Positions 35,801-47,502 of a stretch of 64,000 nucleotides of DNA are shown in pieces. The notes beneath the pieces were generated by a model. That model was not told the DNA's origin and searched no databases. It saw only the letters and a program-made list of their open reading frames with translations. Origin of the DNA: Chrysoperla carnea (lineage: Eukaryota; Arthropoda; Insecta; Neuroptera; Chrysopidae). A program made the translations under genes and the position numbers. The DNA lies in NCBI RefSeq assembly GCF_905475395.1, contig NC_058339.1:76908520-76972519 (forward strand), read 5' to 3'. How positions within the stretch are numbered: the first letter of the stretch is position 1; each line of letters begins with the position of its first letter.

Positions 35801-38415
35801 ATGTTGTGCCAAAAACGCTTTGTTGAAGAAAATTTTTGCTGGAGAGATTAAAATGGACATCTTATACAATTAAATTCAATAATTATTATTCTAGGAAGTT
35901 TCTTTTTGAAATATTTTTTTCAATAGTAATTAAGAGTAGTTTTTTTTTAAATAATTTAACATTATTATTTAGTGCAAGTAGAAAAATATTAATTCAATTT
36001 TGTTAGGCAATAAAATAGGTTTTTTTTTTTTTAATTTTAATATTTAATAAATTTTACGCTTTTCTTTCAATTTCATTATTTAAAAAGGGCTCATTTATTT
36101 AATTAAATAAATAAAACTAAAGTTGAATTAATTTTGACTAGATACTTAAAATCACAATTTGAATTGAAAATTGATGATTGGTCCAATATTTTTTTTTTTT
36201 TTTATTTTTTGATTTTGCTATTACATTGCCCCAAAACAAAATTGATTTTTTACATGAAAAATTGACAATTGATGAGAAATTTTTCTTTTGTGCATTTTCA
36301 ATATTTAAAAGAAAAAGTTTTAAGCAGTTGATTTTTTTTGTTAAAAAAGTGAGAGGTTTATGATCATGCTGAACTAATTTTGATTTTTCTGAAATACTGT
36401 ACAAAATATTTGTTTCAAAATGTAATTTAAAATAAAATCTGGAAAAAGAATTTATTATTTTAAAGTTAAATTTTGTTTAACATTTAAAACCTATTGAGAT
36501 AATTGTTTTTTTCATTTCTTTAACGTTCTGAAACAGTAAGGTGTGTTCAAAATGTGTTGAAAATAAAAAAGGTTGCGTTCAAAATGGAATAAACCTCTTT
36601 AGTTGTTATTTTTGTAATTTTATTGATTCACAATTGGTTTTTTTTCTTTTATAAGAATAATAATTTTTTATTATATAAAATAAATGATTTTATTTTTAAA
36701 ATGACTTAAGTTCAAATGTGCACTAAGACAGTAATGATATGATATTTCAAGATTATCGATTAATTTCTTCAAATGATTAGCAAACTTTTTTTGTTTAAAT
36801 AGATTTTTTAGAGTTAATTATCCTATTTTTTTTGTTAAATCTATATGCATCATTTTTCGTAAAATTTTACAACATTCAAATGCAACTCCTATTATGAATT
36901 GTAACTATAGAGAAAAAATACGAATTGTTCGAAACATATTTATGGGATATAATTTTACAAAGTTCGAACTCATTCAAACACCACGGCAGTGATTGAAAAA
37001 TGTTTTTTAAAGTTTGTACGAAAATCGTAAACGATTCCGTACTATAGTCCTTGATTTCAAGGACATATTATGACCGATTTTTTTAAGTGTTTGAAAAAGT
37101 TATTTATTAAAACTATTGAATTTTTCTATTTAGGCTCTGATTTCTTGTAATAGATCTGTTCAACAAAGTTTATTGAAATTTCTTGTATTTTTGAAAACAG
37201 ATCCATTAAATACTAAATTCTTTGTAAAATTATATCTTTTTATTATCAATCAACGCGTATTTTTTTCTGGGAAATGTTTTTATCTCTAAAATTCACAAAG
37301 CAAAATTGTGAAATCTGTGACTAGAGTCAAAAATTAAAATGAAAAAAATATATACATATTCATTTTATTTGAAAAGTGATAATAACTCTAAAAGTTTTTA
37401 GCGATAAGTTTTACATATTATAAATATAATATTCTAAGATATTACGCTGTTATTATACGCTTTTTTTTTTGTAGAAGTTGGGGTAAAAAATGGGGGGGGG
37501 GGAGGAAGGCGAGTGCAATTGACTGTAGTACATTGTCAAACGCATTATTTATACAGAGTTCAATGGATGAAAATTTATTACAGGAGTTTTAAACATTGTT
37601 TCAAAGACTCAGGAGAGATTTAGGAGCACAAGTTGAATAAAGAACCAGAGGCAGGAGAACTGAGGGTAAAACGAGTCTTGTATTTTTCCACCTGAATACA
37701 TTTCATCCATTTTAAATTAAAAAATGACTTTTAAAAAATTGTGCTTTTTTTCTTGTAATATTAAAATTATTATTTTTTATACACAAAAGCTTAATTACAA
37801 TAAATTCTAGTTTCATTTTACAACGAGAAACGCCATTTTTGTGGCCAATTCGACACATATATAATTTTTTTTGGGTAAATTACGAAATTTTATTACTAAT
37901 TTTTATGACACATATTTTGAAAATTTTCTTTTAATCTAAACACGAGAAATATTATTTTTAAAAATTAGACTATTTTTTTCTGTTGAGAAAAGCTTTGTAA
38001 ATTTTTTTGTGTTTTGTAGATCAAAAATAACGTTTCTCTTCCATTTGAGATATCATAAAATTATTTAATGGTACCTGTAATGGAAAGAATTTTTCACTAA
38101 AATCTAGAAGAAAGTTTTCATATTTAAAAAAGGCATATGTCAATAAAATATCGATGTAAAATTATTAAAATTAGCCCATTAAAAAGGCTAAAATATTTAT
38201 TTTTTTTTTTAAATTGTGATTTATTTGTGTTCCGTCACAAAATTGTGTATTTTTTGTTATCCCAAAAAGTCATTTATTTCAATTTTGAAATTTAATAAAA
38301 TTTGAGTATTCTCTCGTGAGTAGTTTTGTTTTCAGTGATTTTTACTCAAAATTTATTCATATATTTTTGTTTTTTGCATTTAGGACGTTAGTAAAATATT
38401 TTAATTAATTATTTA
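32831..38415. other. Intergenic DNA between the two calcium sensors
   Basis: This is mostly AT-rich with long T runs (for example 34197-34320 and 36187-36205) and no credible gene. The open stretches at 34192-34896 and 36138-36404 are low-complexity Lys/Phe-rich readings. A part at 33060-33650 has a more balanced composition but no frame. An 11-base G run is at 37492-37502. Confidence 0.6.
33060..33650 (+). other. Segment of unlike base composition, unrecognised
   Basis: This part is visibly richer in G and C than its neighbours and ends with GAATCAATAAATTGTT, which includes AATAAA. No frame stays open. It could be a decayed gene copy or a retroelement tail. I do not recognise it. Confidence 0.3.
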
Positions 38416-38428
38416 ATGCTTATTGTAA

Positions 38429-41400
38429 TTAAGGTGCCAACATTTTTGATAATTCTTCATCCTGTAAACAACCTTTTAAGAATTCATCTTGTGTTAATTG
38501 GCCATCATTATTTTCATCCATTTTTGCAAATATATTTTTTGCACGCTCCTCAGCTGAATCGGCTGGTCGATTTGATGAGCATGCGCCCAACATATCATAA
38601 ATTGCCTGAAAATTATAAGAAAATTTTTGAAAGACATTCCTTGGAAGTCAAAAAATAATTTTGGCTGCTATAATTTTTTCACAGAAAATTGTTATTTTAA
38701 ATAATTCGGACAAGAATTAAAGAATTCAGAAAAAAATACACAATTGACTGAGCTAATTGTCTAAATACCCTGTAAAAAAAAAGTTGAATATCAGTGATTG
38801 CATTATTTTTAACGAATTAGAAAAGTTGAAAAAACAATTAATGGGCGCCATTTGATCTAGTTTTCGAAAATTTTTATATGTATTTTCTAAAATACTTTTT
38901 CTTTCTTTTCTTTCAAAAATCTTTCATAAGACTCACTAGTTGAAGCTACCTACTAAATTTTTATCTCTCTATCTTTTGCAGTTTTGGAAAAAATAAGTTA
39001 GGTCCTAATTTTTTCTTCGCGGGAAAACAATGATGTTTATGAAAAAATGCTTTGAACATAAGTTGATTATTTTTGTAAAAGGAATTTTTTTACATTCAAA
39101 CTTTCTTTCTATATCTACCGGTTTACAAGATGGGTCCTATGGATCCAAAACTCAATTTACATATGCTGCTCATTTACGAAGCATGCTATAAAAATTTGAA
39201 CTTGATATCTCTTTTAGTTTTTTAGTTATCGTGTTGATGGATGAACATACGGATAGACGGACGGGCAAACGAAAATGGACTAATAGATGAATATATGAAC
39301 ACATTTACCAAAATTTTGTTTGTAATATCAATATTTCGAAGCGTTACAAACTTGGGACTGAAATAACTTATAACAGGGTATAAAATTTACAAAATTATAA
39401 AATCTCCGAAAAATTTTTTGGGTACGGAACCTAAGCTCACACTTCAACGTTTCTAAGAACACCCTTGATTAAATTACCCTTTTCCTTAGAGCCTTCTCCA
39501 AACTGAACCGATTTTGAGAAACATCGCCTATTTTTTAGTTGTTTCGGAAACGGAACGTTAAACTCGCACTTGAAACGTAGCTAAGAACCCTCCTCATTAA
39601 ATTACCTTTCAAGCGAGACAAAAAAATCGGAATCGGTTCATCCGTTTAGGCCCTACGTTTCCATAGACAGACACACAGACAGAAACACATAGCGGTCAAA
39701 CTTATAACACCCCTTTTTTTGTTCGGAGGTTAAAAAATTAATTAATTTTTTTTCTTTTCTCGTACAACGCCTTAATTATGTGCTTCTGTGAAGTTATCAC
39801 AAAAACGTATTAAATAAAATTTGTGCTTAAACAGTTGGTTAAGGCGTAACCAATTCCATTCGCGGTATGCTTAAGGTAGCGGGTTCGATTCCCGCCGTCG
39901 CAGCAAAATTAATTTAATTAACAGTTGTGATGGGCTGGTATAGTGCATGGTATATGCATGAAGGAGGTGCATTCAGTCTCTGAAATTGAGGAGCTGATAA
40001 ATGAACTTATCAGAGGAAAGGTGGTAAAATACATATATGGTATCACAATGGGGTGTATAGCCTAATTGTGTCCTCCGTGGACAGCCAATATAACCTAACC
40101 TAAACTAGCCTAACCTAGCTTTTTTATAAATTAAAAACCAAACTGTAAATTAACCCTTTGATACATTTTTGGATGAAAGATGTAATTTCCTATATACAGT
40201 TCAAAACAATAGATATAATAATTAAAATTCAGGTGAAAAGGATGAAAGTTATATCAATACTCTAAGACCATGTATAATGAAAACATATACTAAAAGTTAA
40301 ATAGTTAGTTTTCAAAGTGTTTAAAGTAATAATTTATATTCAAGGCACAATGAAACAGATGCCATATTAGTAGGAATGAGTTATTTTGTTTAATGTTTTA
40401 AACTCTGCAAGTAAGTACATGATTCATTATTAGAAGAAGCTTCAAGTTTGATTAATATCTAAACTAAAATATCTCTTTATTATTTTTATTTTCAAAATAA
40501 AGATGTTTAATTAACTGGAAATAAGTTTTGAAAAACTTTTTAAAGTAAGTTATTATTTGAAAATGGGTTAAAATTTAAATTCACAAGATGTTGATAATAA
40601 ATAAGAATGCAAGTGAGAATCGAGGTCGCGTATTGAAGGATTCAGAATTTGGAACATACAGTATTTATGGAAAATTATAATTGTATTAAAGGAGCATCTA
40701 TATATGCCATTCGAGGGAGAACATAGTAAAGGTTACGGTAGGCTGCATTGAGTGAAAGAGGGGTTTCAAAGAAGCTGGAATTAAGCCACTTAGTTGATTG
40801 ATGCTCCCAAAGAAGTTTGTTCTTTCTACAGGGTGTACCATTCTTTATGTCGGTACCTTGAATAAATAAATAGTAATTCAAACATTGAATAAATTTAACA
40901 TTTTTCAATCGATTGAGCTGACTAAACATGTTTTTGACACGTCAATTCAGTACAATTTTAACCATGAATCGTTTCACACCGAAATAACTTTGAAAAATTT
41001 TGTTGGGTTGGTGTCAAATTTTGTTTAGAATGGGAGAATGGAAGATTCATCAACGACCAAGTTTCAATGAATTGGTAGAATTACCCAGAATCCAAAAGTA
41101 TAGTATCGTCACCGCGGTCAGCATTTTGGCGCCAGTGGAATCACTTTGCGTAGCATTATGTAGGATGATTGTATTTGATTTCTTACAAAGTGCAATTAAT
41201 ACAAAGAATATTGCCGGTAGAACTTTCACCTCACTTGGAATACGATCAAACAGTTGATATAATATATGGTTAACACTGGCACACATTTTTGGAAGCATAT
41301 TTGATGGAAAATACAGCAAAAAGCATTTTGTATTCAAAAACTATTCTAAATAAATAGGACCAAGGACCAAATTGAATAAAAATACCTCACATATAGAAAG

Positions 41401-41730
41401 ACGTTTTGTTTTTTATCAAGGTTTACCTACCGACATAAAAGATGACACATCCATTAATAATATATAGGTGTTACGATTAAAGTAAAGGTTTTATAAATGC
41501 AAGGTTTATAAAATTAAAAAATAGTATCTTGTAAAAAAATTCGTTGTAATATTAATTTCAATTTTTTCAAAATAAAAATAAAAATAATTTTTTTAAGTTA
41601 CCTGCACAATTTTTGTCATTTCTTGAATATCTATAACGCCATTACCATCTACATCGTACATACGGAATGCCCATTTTAATTTCTCTTCGGGTGTACCACT
41701 TGATGTTACATCAATGGCCAGTAAGAATTC
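38429..41730 (-). CDS. NCS-2-like calcium sensor, last two exons
   Basis: Two exons are clear: 41730-41602 (43 codons) and 38605-38429 (58 codons plus stop), phase 0, with donor GTAACT and acceptor TTTCAG. The first starts [20 protein letters not shown] and has the EF-hand [12 protein letters not shown]; the second starts [11 protein letters not shown], has the EF-hand [12 protein letters not shown] and ends ELSKMLAP. This is the C-terminal half of a neuronal calcium sensor distinct from neurocalcin and frequenin. I associate it with the nematode ncs-2 and Drosophila CG7646 type. The N-terminal half (myristoylated start, EF-hands 1 and 2, ending at the conserved DF-K before EF) must lie upstream. 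I did not find it before position 64000. The gene is partial in this window as far as I can see; both exons look intact. Confidence 0.85.
38741..39385 (-). repeat. Family A repeat, copy 5, long subtype
   Basis: Reading from the left it has CAATTGACTGAGCTAATTGT, then a subtype-specific block (GTTGAATATCAGTGATT to CTAGTTGAAGCTACCTA), then the standard blocks GTTTACAAGATGGGTCCTA, CGAAAATGGACTAAT and CGTTACAAACTTGGGACT. The subtype-specific block is shared only with the copy at 52076-52738. Confidence 0.7.
39400..39730 (-). repeat. Family B repeat, copy 2
   Basis: It contains TCGGTTCATCCGTTTAGGCC, ACAGACACACAGACAGAAAC, ACATAGCGGTCAAACTTATA and ACACCCCTTTTTTTGTTCGG, the reverse of copy 1. It directly follows family A copy 5. 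An additional TTTAGTTGTTTCGGAAACGG block suggests two partial copies in a row. Confidence 0.6.
39832..40120 (+). mobile_element. tRNA-headed SINE, copy 1
   Basis: The head has a truncated A box (CAGTTGGTTAAGGCGTAACC) and a perfect B box, GGTTCGATTCC, in GTAGCGGGTTCGATTCCCGC. The body shares with the copy at 62150-62439: GTTGTGATGGGCTG, TGCATGAAGGAGGTGCA, TCTGAAATTGAGGAGCTGAT, GGTATCACAATGGG and GACAGCCAATATAAC. The tail is made of CCTAA-type units (ATAACCTAACCTAAACTAGC and so on). It is a non-autonomous retroelement transcribed by RNA polymerase III. Confidence 0.85.
40675..41337 (-). pseudogene. Unrecognised hydrophobic coding remnant
   Basis: On the minus strand 41337-41050 reads as 95 residues with two hydrophobic segments ([14 protein letters not shown] and [20 protein letters not shown]), and after stops a second open stretch runs 40929-40675. 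Codon choice looks less random than in nearby intron DNA. The GNS-x-NS motif after a membrane segment reminded me of GPI ethanolamine phosphate transferases, but I could not extend the match, so no function is assigned. It may be a decayed gene copy in the intron. Confidence 0.25.
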
Positions 41731-42289
41731 CTGTAACAAAATTAGTGAAAATGAATTTATTATATCCAATGAATTATTGTATAAACATATATTTAATAAA
41801 TTAAATTATTTTTATGGAAAAAATCACCCATAATAGAAGTTTCACATTTTTGGATCAGTTTTTATAAATGCTTTTTTTTTCTGGGTGTCCTTATATCTTT
41901 TTCGACCCGTTTCGTTTTTTAAATTTATCTACCATAAAAATTTAATTGCGATACGACTAAAATTGAAGGTTCTACACAAGGGCGTCGCCAGCGAATGGAC
42001 CATAGGGGGGCAACTTTAAAGATACAAAATATGAATTTATAAGTAAACAAATTTTAAGAGATTGCTAAAAAATGCAAAAATATTTTTTGCGATTTTCTTA
42101 CACATGTGACTTTGATTGACAGTTTAAGAGATGATACATTTTGCTTAATAGATTTTAGACGATTCTTTGAAATTTGGATAAAGCAAATCTAATAATTTTT
42201 TGAGGAAGATTACATTTATTTATAAATATTTCTTCAGTTTCTTATGCAAAACGTTCTTCAACAGCCTTGTATTTCAATTCACGAATAGA

Positions 42290-42430
42290 AAAGTGAAGTT
42301 GGGTTTTCAAAATCTTTACTAGTACTTAAGCAAGATATGAACGCTTAAAATTGCTAATTAAACAAAGAGGCAGATCCCCACTAATGACGTCATACGAGGG
42401 TATCGCCTATAAATTAAAAGTGATCGTAAC
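42290..42430 (+). repeat. Family J repeat, copy 1
   Basis: It shares AAAGTGAAGTTGGGTTTTC, ATATGAACG, AAAGAGGCAGAT and TAATGACGTCAT with 59850-59980. It contains a perfect TGACGTCA octamer at 42385-42392. Confidence 0.5.
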
Positions 42431-43077
42431 GAAAAATTTGTTATACCATAAGTGGAAGCGTTGTGAAATATAATAGCTTTTCTCTAATATGAAAATATAT
42501 TAGTGGAGGCGATGTGAAATACATTTTTTTTATACATATAATTTGTGAACATTATGTAAATAAAGTTGTCTTCATGTTATGCTCTATTTATTCATGAATT
42601 CGATACTAATAATAAAATAAATTTTAAAACGAAGGAAGCTCGTAAATTACTAAAATGGAGACTATAAGATACAATGGATGCTACAAAATGAAGTACAGTC
42701 CAGATGATGTTTTATAAGTATCTGTTCCGTAATGGTATTATTTTGTATACAATATTTTTAATCTGAAAAATTTTCTTTTTTCAAAAGCTATTTTAATAAA
42801 TTTACATATTTTATAATTTTAAATAAATGTCATATGATACTATGAAAAGTGCCAGTAGTACTCAACATTTTCATTTTGTATGGGTCCATGGTATAAGACC
42901 TGGAACATCACGAAAAAGTTGATTTTAAGACGGCTGGATTTTTTATCTTTTTTCAATTAGATAGAGATGACGTAGAGCGATTGTGTTAACTACTAGTTCC
43001 CTTAAAAAATTGATGATTTCAAAAAGTATTTTTACATCATTTTTCATGCTCATTTAGATATTATTCTAATTAATAAT

Positions 43078-43540
43078 ACAAAACAATTGATTTGAGTTAA
43101 TTGTTGAAATACCATGTATAGACAATGTTGAGTGGAAGATAGCCACTCTTACATACAAAGATAACCCTTATTTTATTTATAACCCATATTTACAATCACG
43201 GGTAAACAGTGATGTTTACAAAAAAAAAGATATTTTAAACAAAAGTAGTTTATTTTAGGGACATTTTTTATTAAAAACTTTTGTTCTAACTCTAATGGTT
43301 TACAAGATGGGTCCTACGGACCCAAGATCCAATTGACTTAAGTTGCTAATTTACGAACTCGACTTCATTTTTTACGTCCAAAGCACGTTATAAAAAGCCT
43401 GATACCTCTTTTTGTTTTCGAGTTGCCGTGATGACAAGCAGACTGACAGACAAGCAGACCGAAATGGACTAATTAGGTGGTTTTATGCCAACAAACTTGG
43501 GACTAAATTTTGCATACCTTGATATATTTCATATATCATC
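43078..43540 (-). repeat. Family A repeat, copy 6
   Basis: It runs from ACAAAACAATTGATTTGAGT through AGTGATGTTTACAAAA, TACAAGATGGGTCCTACGGA and GACCGAAATGGACTAATTAG to GATATATTTCATATATCATC. Confidence 0.7.
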
Positions 43541-43606
43541 TATCTAAGAGGCTATTTAAGAGTGACTATCTTTCTTTATCTACATGACGTTAAAAAAAAC
43601 GATTGC

Positions 43607-43664
43607 GTAATCAACAATGTCTATACAAGTATTTCAACAATTAACTCAGTTAATTGTTTGTTTT
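43607..43664 (+). repeat. Family A terminal fragment, copy 7
   Basis: Only the end block is present: TAATCAACAATGTCTATACA followed by TTTCAACAATTAACTCAGT and AATTGTTTGTTTT. Confidence 0.6.
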
Positions 43665-45442
43665 AATATGATTTTGTTTTATAATTAAAGAATGTAATTT
43701 TAATTTGCCAGCCAGAAACTAGAAACTAAGGTCAGTGAGGAATGGAATATACAAAATTCATTTTTTCTCTAGAATCAAAAAATTATGAAACTTTCTTTGA
43801 GAATTATTCTGCATTTCATTGACGTTGTTGCAAACTGTTTGAGAATCATTTGTACGTTGATATTTATTTTATAAAGGAGAGAAAACATTTTCTCACTAAA
43901 AATATAAGCAAGAAAATTATGACTGGTATATAAATAAAGGATTACGAGTTTATGTTTATTCTACAAGTTGATGAAATTCATATTTGAGTTGTATTTTGTT
44001 TTTGTGTATTTGACAAAGGAACGAACTAATTAATATTTATAATCGTTACAGAATTTTAGGGGAAAATTTATTCATTTGTGTAGGCTGTTTTTCTTAATAT
44101 GGAAAGAAGATTACGTCATGTTTTGTTTCGTACTTTAAATTGTTTGATTTAAAATATAATTTTCTATCAATACAAAAATAGAAATTTGATTGCATCGAAA
44201 ATTTAAAACATACTTATTAGGGTATTAACGTGTAATATGCCGAATATGATGTCCTTGTATCACTCTAGCGTCTTGAAAATTATTGGCAATCAAAGCAGCT
44301 AAACTTATTATGAAGATGAAGATTTATTTTCAAGAGCAATAGAAAGAAATATTTAGTTTCAAGCGACCCGGCTTCTCACGATTTTAATTCAGATGTACTA
44401 TACATATAATACCTTCTGGGAGAAATTATCTACATATTCGGAGGCAAACTTTCTTTTTTATTACGTATAGATATAGATTATGGTGATCCCGAAAAATTAC
44501 GTTTGGAAGATATCGCATTTCGAGCTTTGACCGTTGCAATGCTCAGAGTTAAGCTTAAGCTGCCCCTACATTAAACTAAAAAATTTAAACAAATAAATAT
44601 TCGACACCCATAACTTTATCTTACGATGCAGTATCAATTTCTTTCGATATTTGTAGTCCTCCATTCGAGCATAAGGTATAATATATTTCGATATCAACGA
44701 CGCCAGAGAAAAATATTTTAAGAAAATTTGATACTTATAGAGCCTTCTGGGAACAATAAAGGCTCGTTTTCTAAATATAGTAAATATCAATTGAAGAAAA
44801 ATGATATTATGATTAGAGAGAATAGAATCAATATAACATCAAAATATTATATCCGCATATCATGTTTAGATAAATAAAATATATCTCGTAGGTTTTTATT
44901 TATTAAAAACCATTTTCTTTTTACTAAAGAAATAAATAAAATGGGAGTGGGAAGTGAGTCGTACCTAGGATCGTCATGTTTTGAGACTTTTTTTTATCGA
45001 CTGTCAAGGAATAGTTATGTTTTTCGCGCGTATCTTGTTTGTATGTATATCTGTTTGTAAATTTCTTTATTAACTCGTATCGTCCAAACGGCTCAATGGA
45101 ATTTCAACCTTAAATTTATCATTATATTTGTCTCAAAAACTCAAGTATTCTTAGATACGATTTTGAATTAAAAAAACAAAACGGTGAATTTTTGAAGCGA
45201 AATAGTATTACGTTCATAAAAAAAAATTAAAAAACCTACTGAGAAGAGTATCAAAAGGAAATTAAAAGGGCTTACAAAAGTATATGTAAATTATATGTTT
45301 AAATTTAATAAGGAATAATGAATTAATTCCAATTGGTTTAAAGGTTTTAATATAGTATAATAAAAGGGTTTTTTCAGTGCTGGGACACTAAAAAGTCTAA
45401 AAAAAATAAATAATTTAAAAAAATAAAAATTGCGCCTGAGAT

Positions 45443-45582
45443 AAATAAAATCTGAAAAGGAAGAAACAAGTCCAGCAGTTTACATAGCGACTTTAACAGC
45501 CGGGGCTCATTAAAATCTAGACCGATTCTTAAAGTCGCTATGTAAACTACTGAACTTGTTTCTTCCTTTTCAGATTTTATTT
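45443..45582. repeat. 52 bp-arm hairpin element
   Basis: The left arm is 45443-45494, the right arm 45531-45582, and the loop is 36 bases. The arms (starting AAATAAAATCTGAAAAGGAA) match at all but two positions. It is a foldback element or a hairpin RNA source. Confidence 0.85.
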
Positions 45583-46274
45583 AACACAGACGGGTTTTTT
45601 TTTTTTTTTTTCTTATTATTTATTTTATTAAATTATTATAATTTAATGCATTTTTTTTCGATAGTTTTTATAGAAGTTATCGGTAAAACCAAGGATGTAA
45701 CCAGCCATGGAATTTTTTAAATTCTGAAAATTCTCGCCTCTCCTAAATTCTGCTGATTTTAAAATTTTCCTATAGATGTAAATGATGTCTTGAAGAGATG
45801 CCAATAAAAAATATTCTGTTTTCTATATTTCTATTTTATTTGAAAACAAATGCATATAGACAATTATTCTCTTGAGTGCTTGCTTTCTGATAAATAGGTT
45901 AGATAGCATTTAATATTATTACCGTTTCATCAGATAGTTATATCTTTTAGAAATTTTGATCTAAGATACATAAGGTACAACATTTTACCCTACTAAAGAG
46001 TGAACGAAGAAACTAAACAATATAAAATGGCAGACAATCAAACGAGATAAGGCTATATCATATTATTTATTTGATAATAACAATAATTTGTGAGAAATAG
46101 AATGATATTCATCAGCTGTAATATATCACAAAATATGAAAAACAAAAAGCGAAAAAATAAAATGGTATTTGCTTTATATAACAATGTTTTAGAACAGAAA
46201 TAAATCGGCATTAATTTTCGAAATGTGCTGTTAAATCGCAAAGAAAGAAATTCCGTAATACTGAATGCATAAAT

Positions 46275-46962
46275 ATTATCGAAGATAATAAATGAGAACT
46301 CTAGGATGTTTCGAAATAAATTTCGATTTTTCTAGAAAAATCATGTGTAGCCGCTCACGTTATCGAAAATGACCATAAAATTAACAAATCGAACATAAAA
46401 CTCCTAAAATCAGTACCCAATGCTTGCGAATTAGACGTTTATGAAAACATCTACATTCAAAAACTTTGTAATGAAACAATGAACTTGGACAAGGGACCTA
46501 TTCCAAATTCGGATTTAATAAAAATTGCAAAGTCAAGGTTGAATTTCTAAAATTGTTAATACGTTGTGAAAATAAGAGATTATTTACTTTCATGATTTAT
46601 TTATAATTTTTAATTTAAGTTTGATTTGTTTTTAGAATTTTAAACGTCAAAAAATACTGGAAAAGGCTTGCGCATATGGATCACGCTCATTGGCCAAGGA
46701 CTAGTCAATTGAAGGAAGCTGATTGACTAGCGTCACTGACACTACAATTTGGCAGATACTTGGGACAGTATAAATTGTAGGAACACGAAAATATCAATGT
46801 GCAGTCCGCCACCAAATTAGCAGCGAGTAACATACATAATAAGAGTAATTACGATTAGCTAATTCATAATGATAATGACTACTTGGTAGTCAAAATACGT
46901 ATTTATAAAATACAAAAAACTGATCTAGGAAATTGGGGGAAAAATCGAAATTTAATACTTAA
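46275..46962 (+). mobile_element. Family H long copy with Penelope-like relic
   Basis: The left end GATAATAAATGAGAACTCTA and right end GGAAATTGGGGGAAAAATCG match the short copy at 6534-6665. Between them lie the coding relic at 46335-46550 and about 370 bases of unlike, less AT-rich DNA that is probably its 3' UTR (GGCAGATACTTGGGACAGTA). Confidence 0.5.
46335..46550 (+). pseudogene. Penelope-like element, endonuclease C-terminus
   Basis: The open frame ends in TAA at 46548 and includes EKSCVAAHVIENDHKINKSN, IKLLKSVPNACELDVYENIY and MNLDKGPIPNSDLI. The order of a His-containing AAH-x-IE-x-DH motif, a short gap, then LDVYE-x-IYI is that of the GIY-YIG endonuclease end of Penelope-like retroelements. 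The reverse transcriptase and the GIY-YIG core are not present upstream, so this is a 5'-truncated copy. That truncation is usual for retroelements of this group. Confidence 0.6.
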
Positions 46963-47303
46963 TATCTTTCTAAACATTATTTGATGGAGATTATTACGGG
47001 TATACATGTATTTCACAATTTTGAATTTTCATTACTAAAACGATTACATGTTTAGATGCAATTCACGTTGGAAGAAAAACATTAAAACTCTTCAAGTATA
47101 CTTAGAATTAAAACTGCGAATTTTTGTTTAAATGAAAGAAGTTTATAATAGTGCAGAAGACTGTATAAGGTCGACCTTCACGTACCTGATAACCAAACGA
47201 TTCATATTTTTTTAGGTTTTATTGATTGATAAACACGCCCATGATAGTTTGTCATATCTATTTTTAATTAAATTTTTTTCAATTATTATTTTTTTTCATA
47301 ACG

Positions 47304-47457
47304 TCAATTGAATTATCTTCGTTCTGATACCAATTTCGATTGATTAACAGGTCGGTGTTGTTACCTACATACCGTATGAACAGGTAAGTCAGTATCGGTA
47401 GCTAAACTGATCTCTTAGCCAATCAAAATTGGTATCAGAAGAAAGATAATTTGATTA
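47304..47457. repeat. Short foldback element
   Basis: The arms 47304-47343 and 47420-47457 pair with few mismatches; the core is ATTATCTTCGTTCTGATACC on the left and its complement on the right. The loop is about 75 bases. It ends about 45 bases before a family A copy. Confidence 0.65.
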
Positions 47458-47502
47458 AGAAAATAATGGTATAATAATTAATATAGAATTAATTTAATTA
47501 AA

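Larger units (their letters stand above)
38606..41601. other. Intron of NCS-2-like gene with repeats
   Basis: This 3.0 kb intron contains a long family A copy, a family B copy, a tRNA-headed SINE and a segment at 40675-41337 with longer open stretches. These are listed separately. Confidence 0.6.

Noticed and set aside
38416..38658. Plus-strand 80-codon frame
   Set aside because: It is antisense to the last exon of the NCS-2-like gene, which has clear EF-hand sequence.
43078..43540. Family A as a possible CRISPR-like or regulatory array
   Set aside because: Repeats are long, dispersed on both strands and irregularly spaced in an insect genome; they are mobile-element copies.
44380..44575. 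Short frame reading GDPEKLRLEDIAFRALTVAM
   Set aside because: It looks coding-like but is too short, has no start or splice context, and I could not link it to a family. It may be an old repeat fragment.
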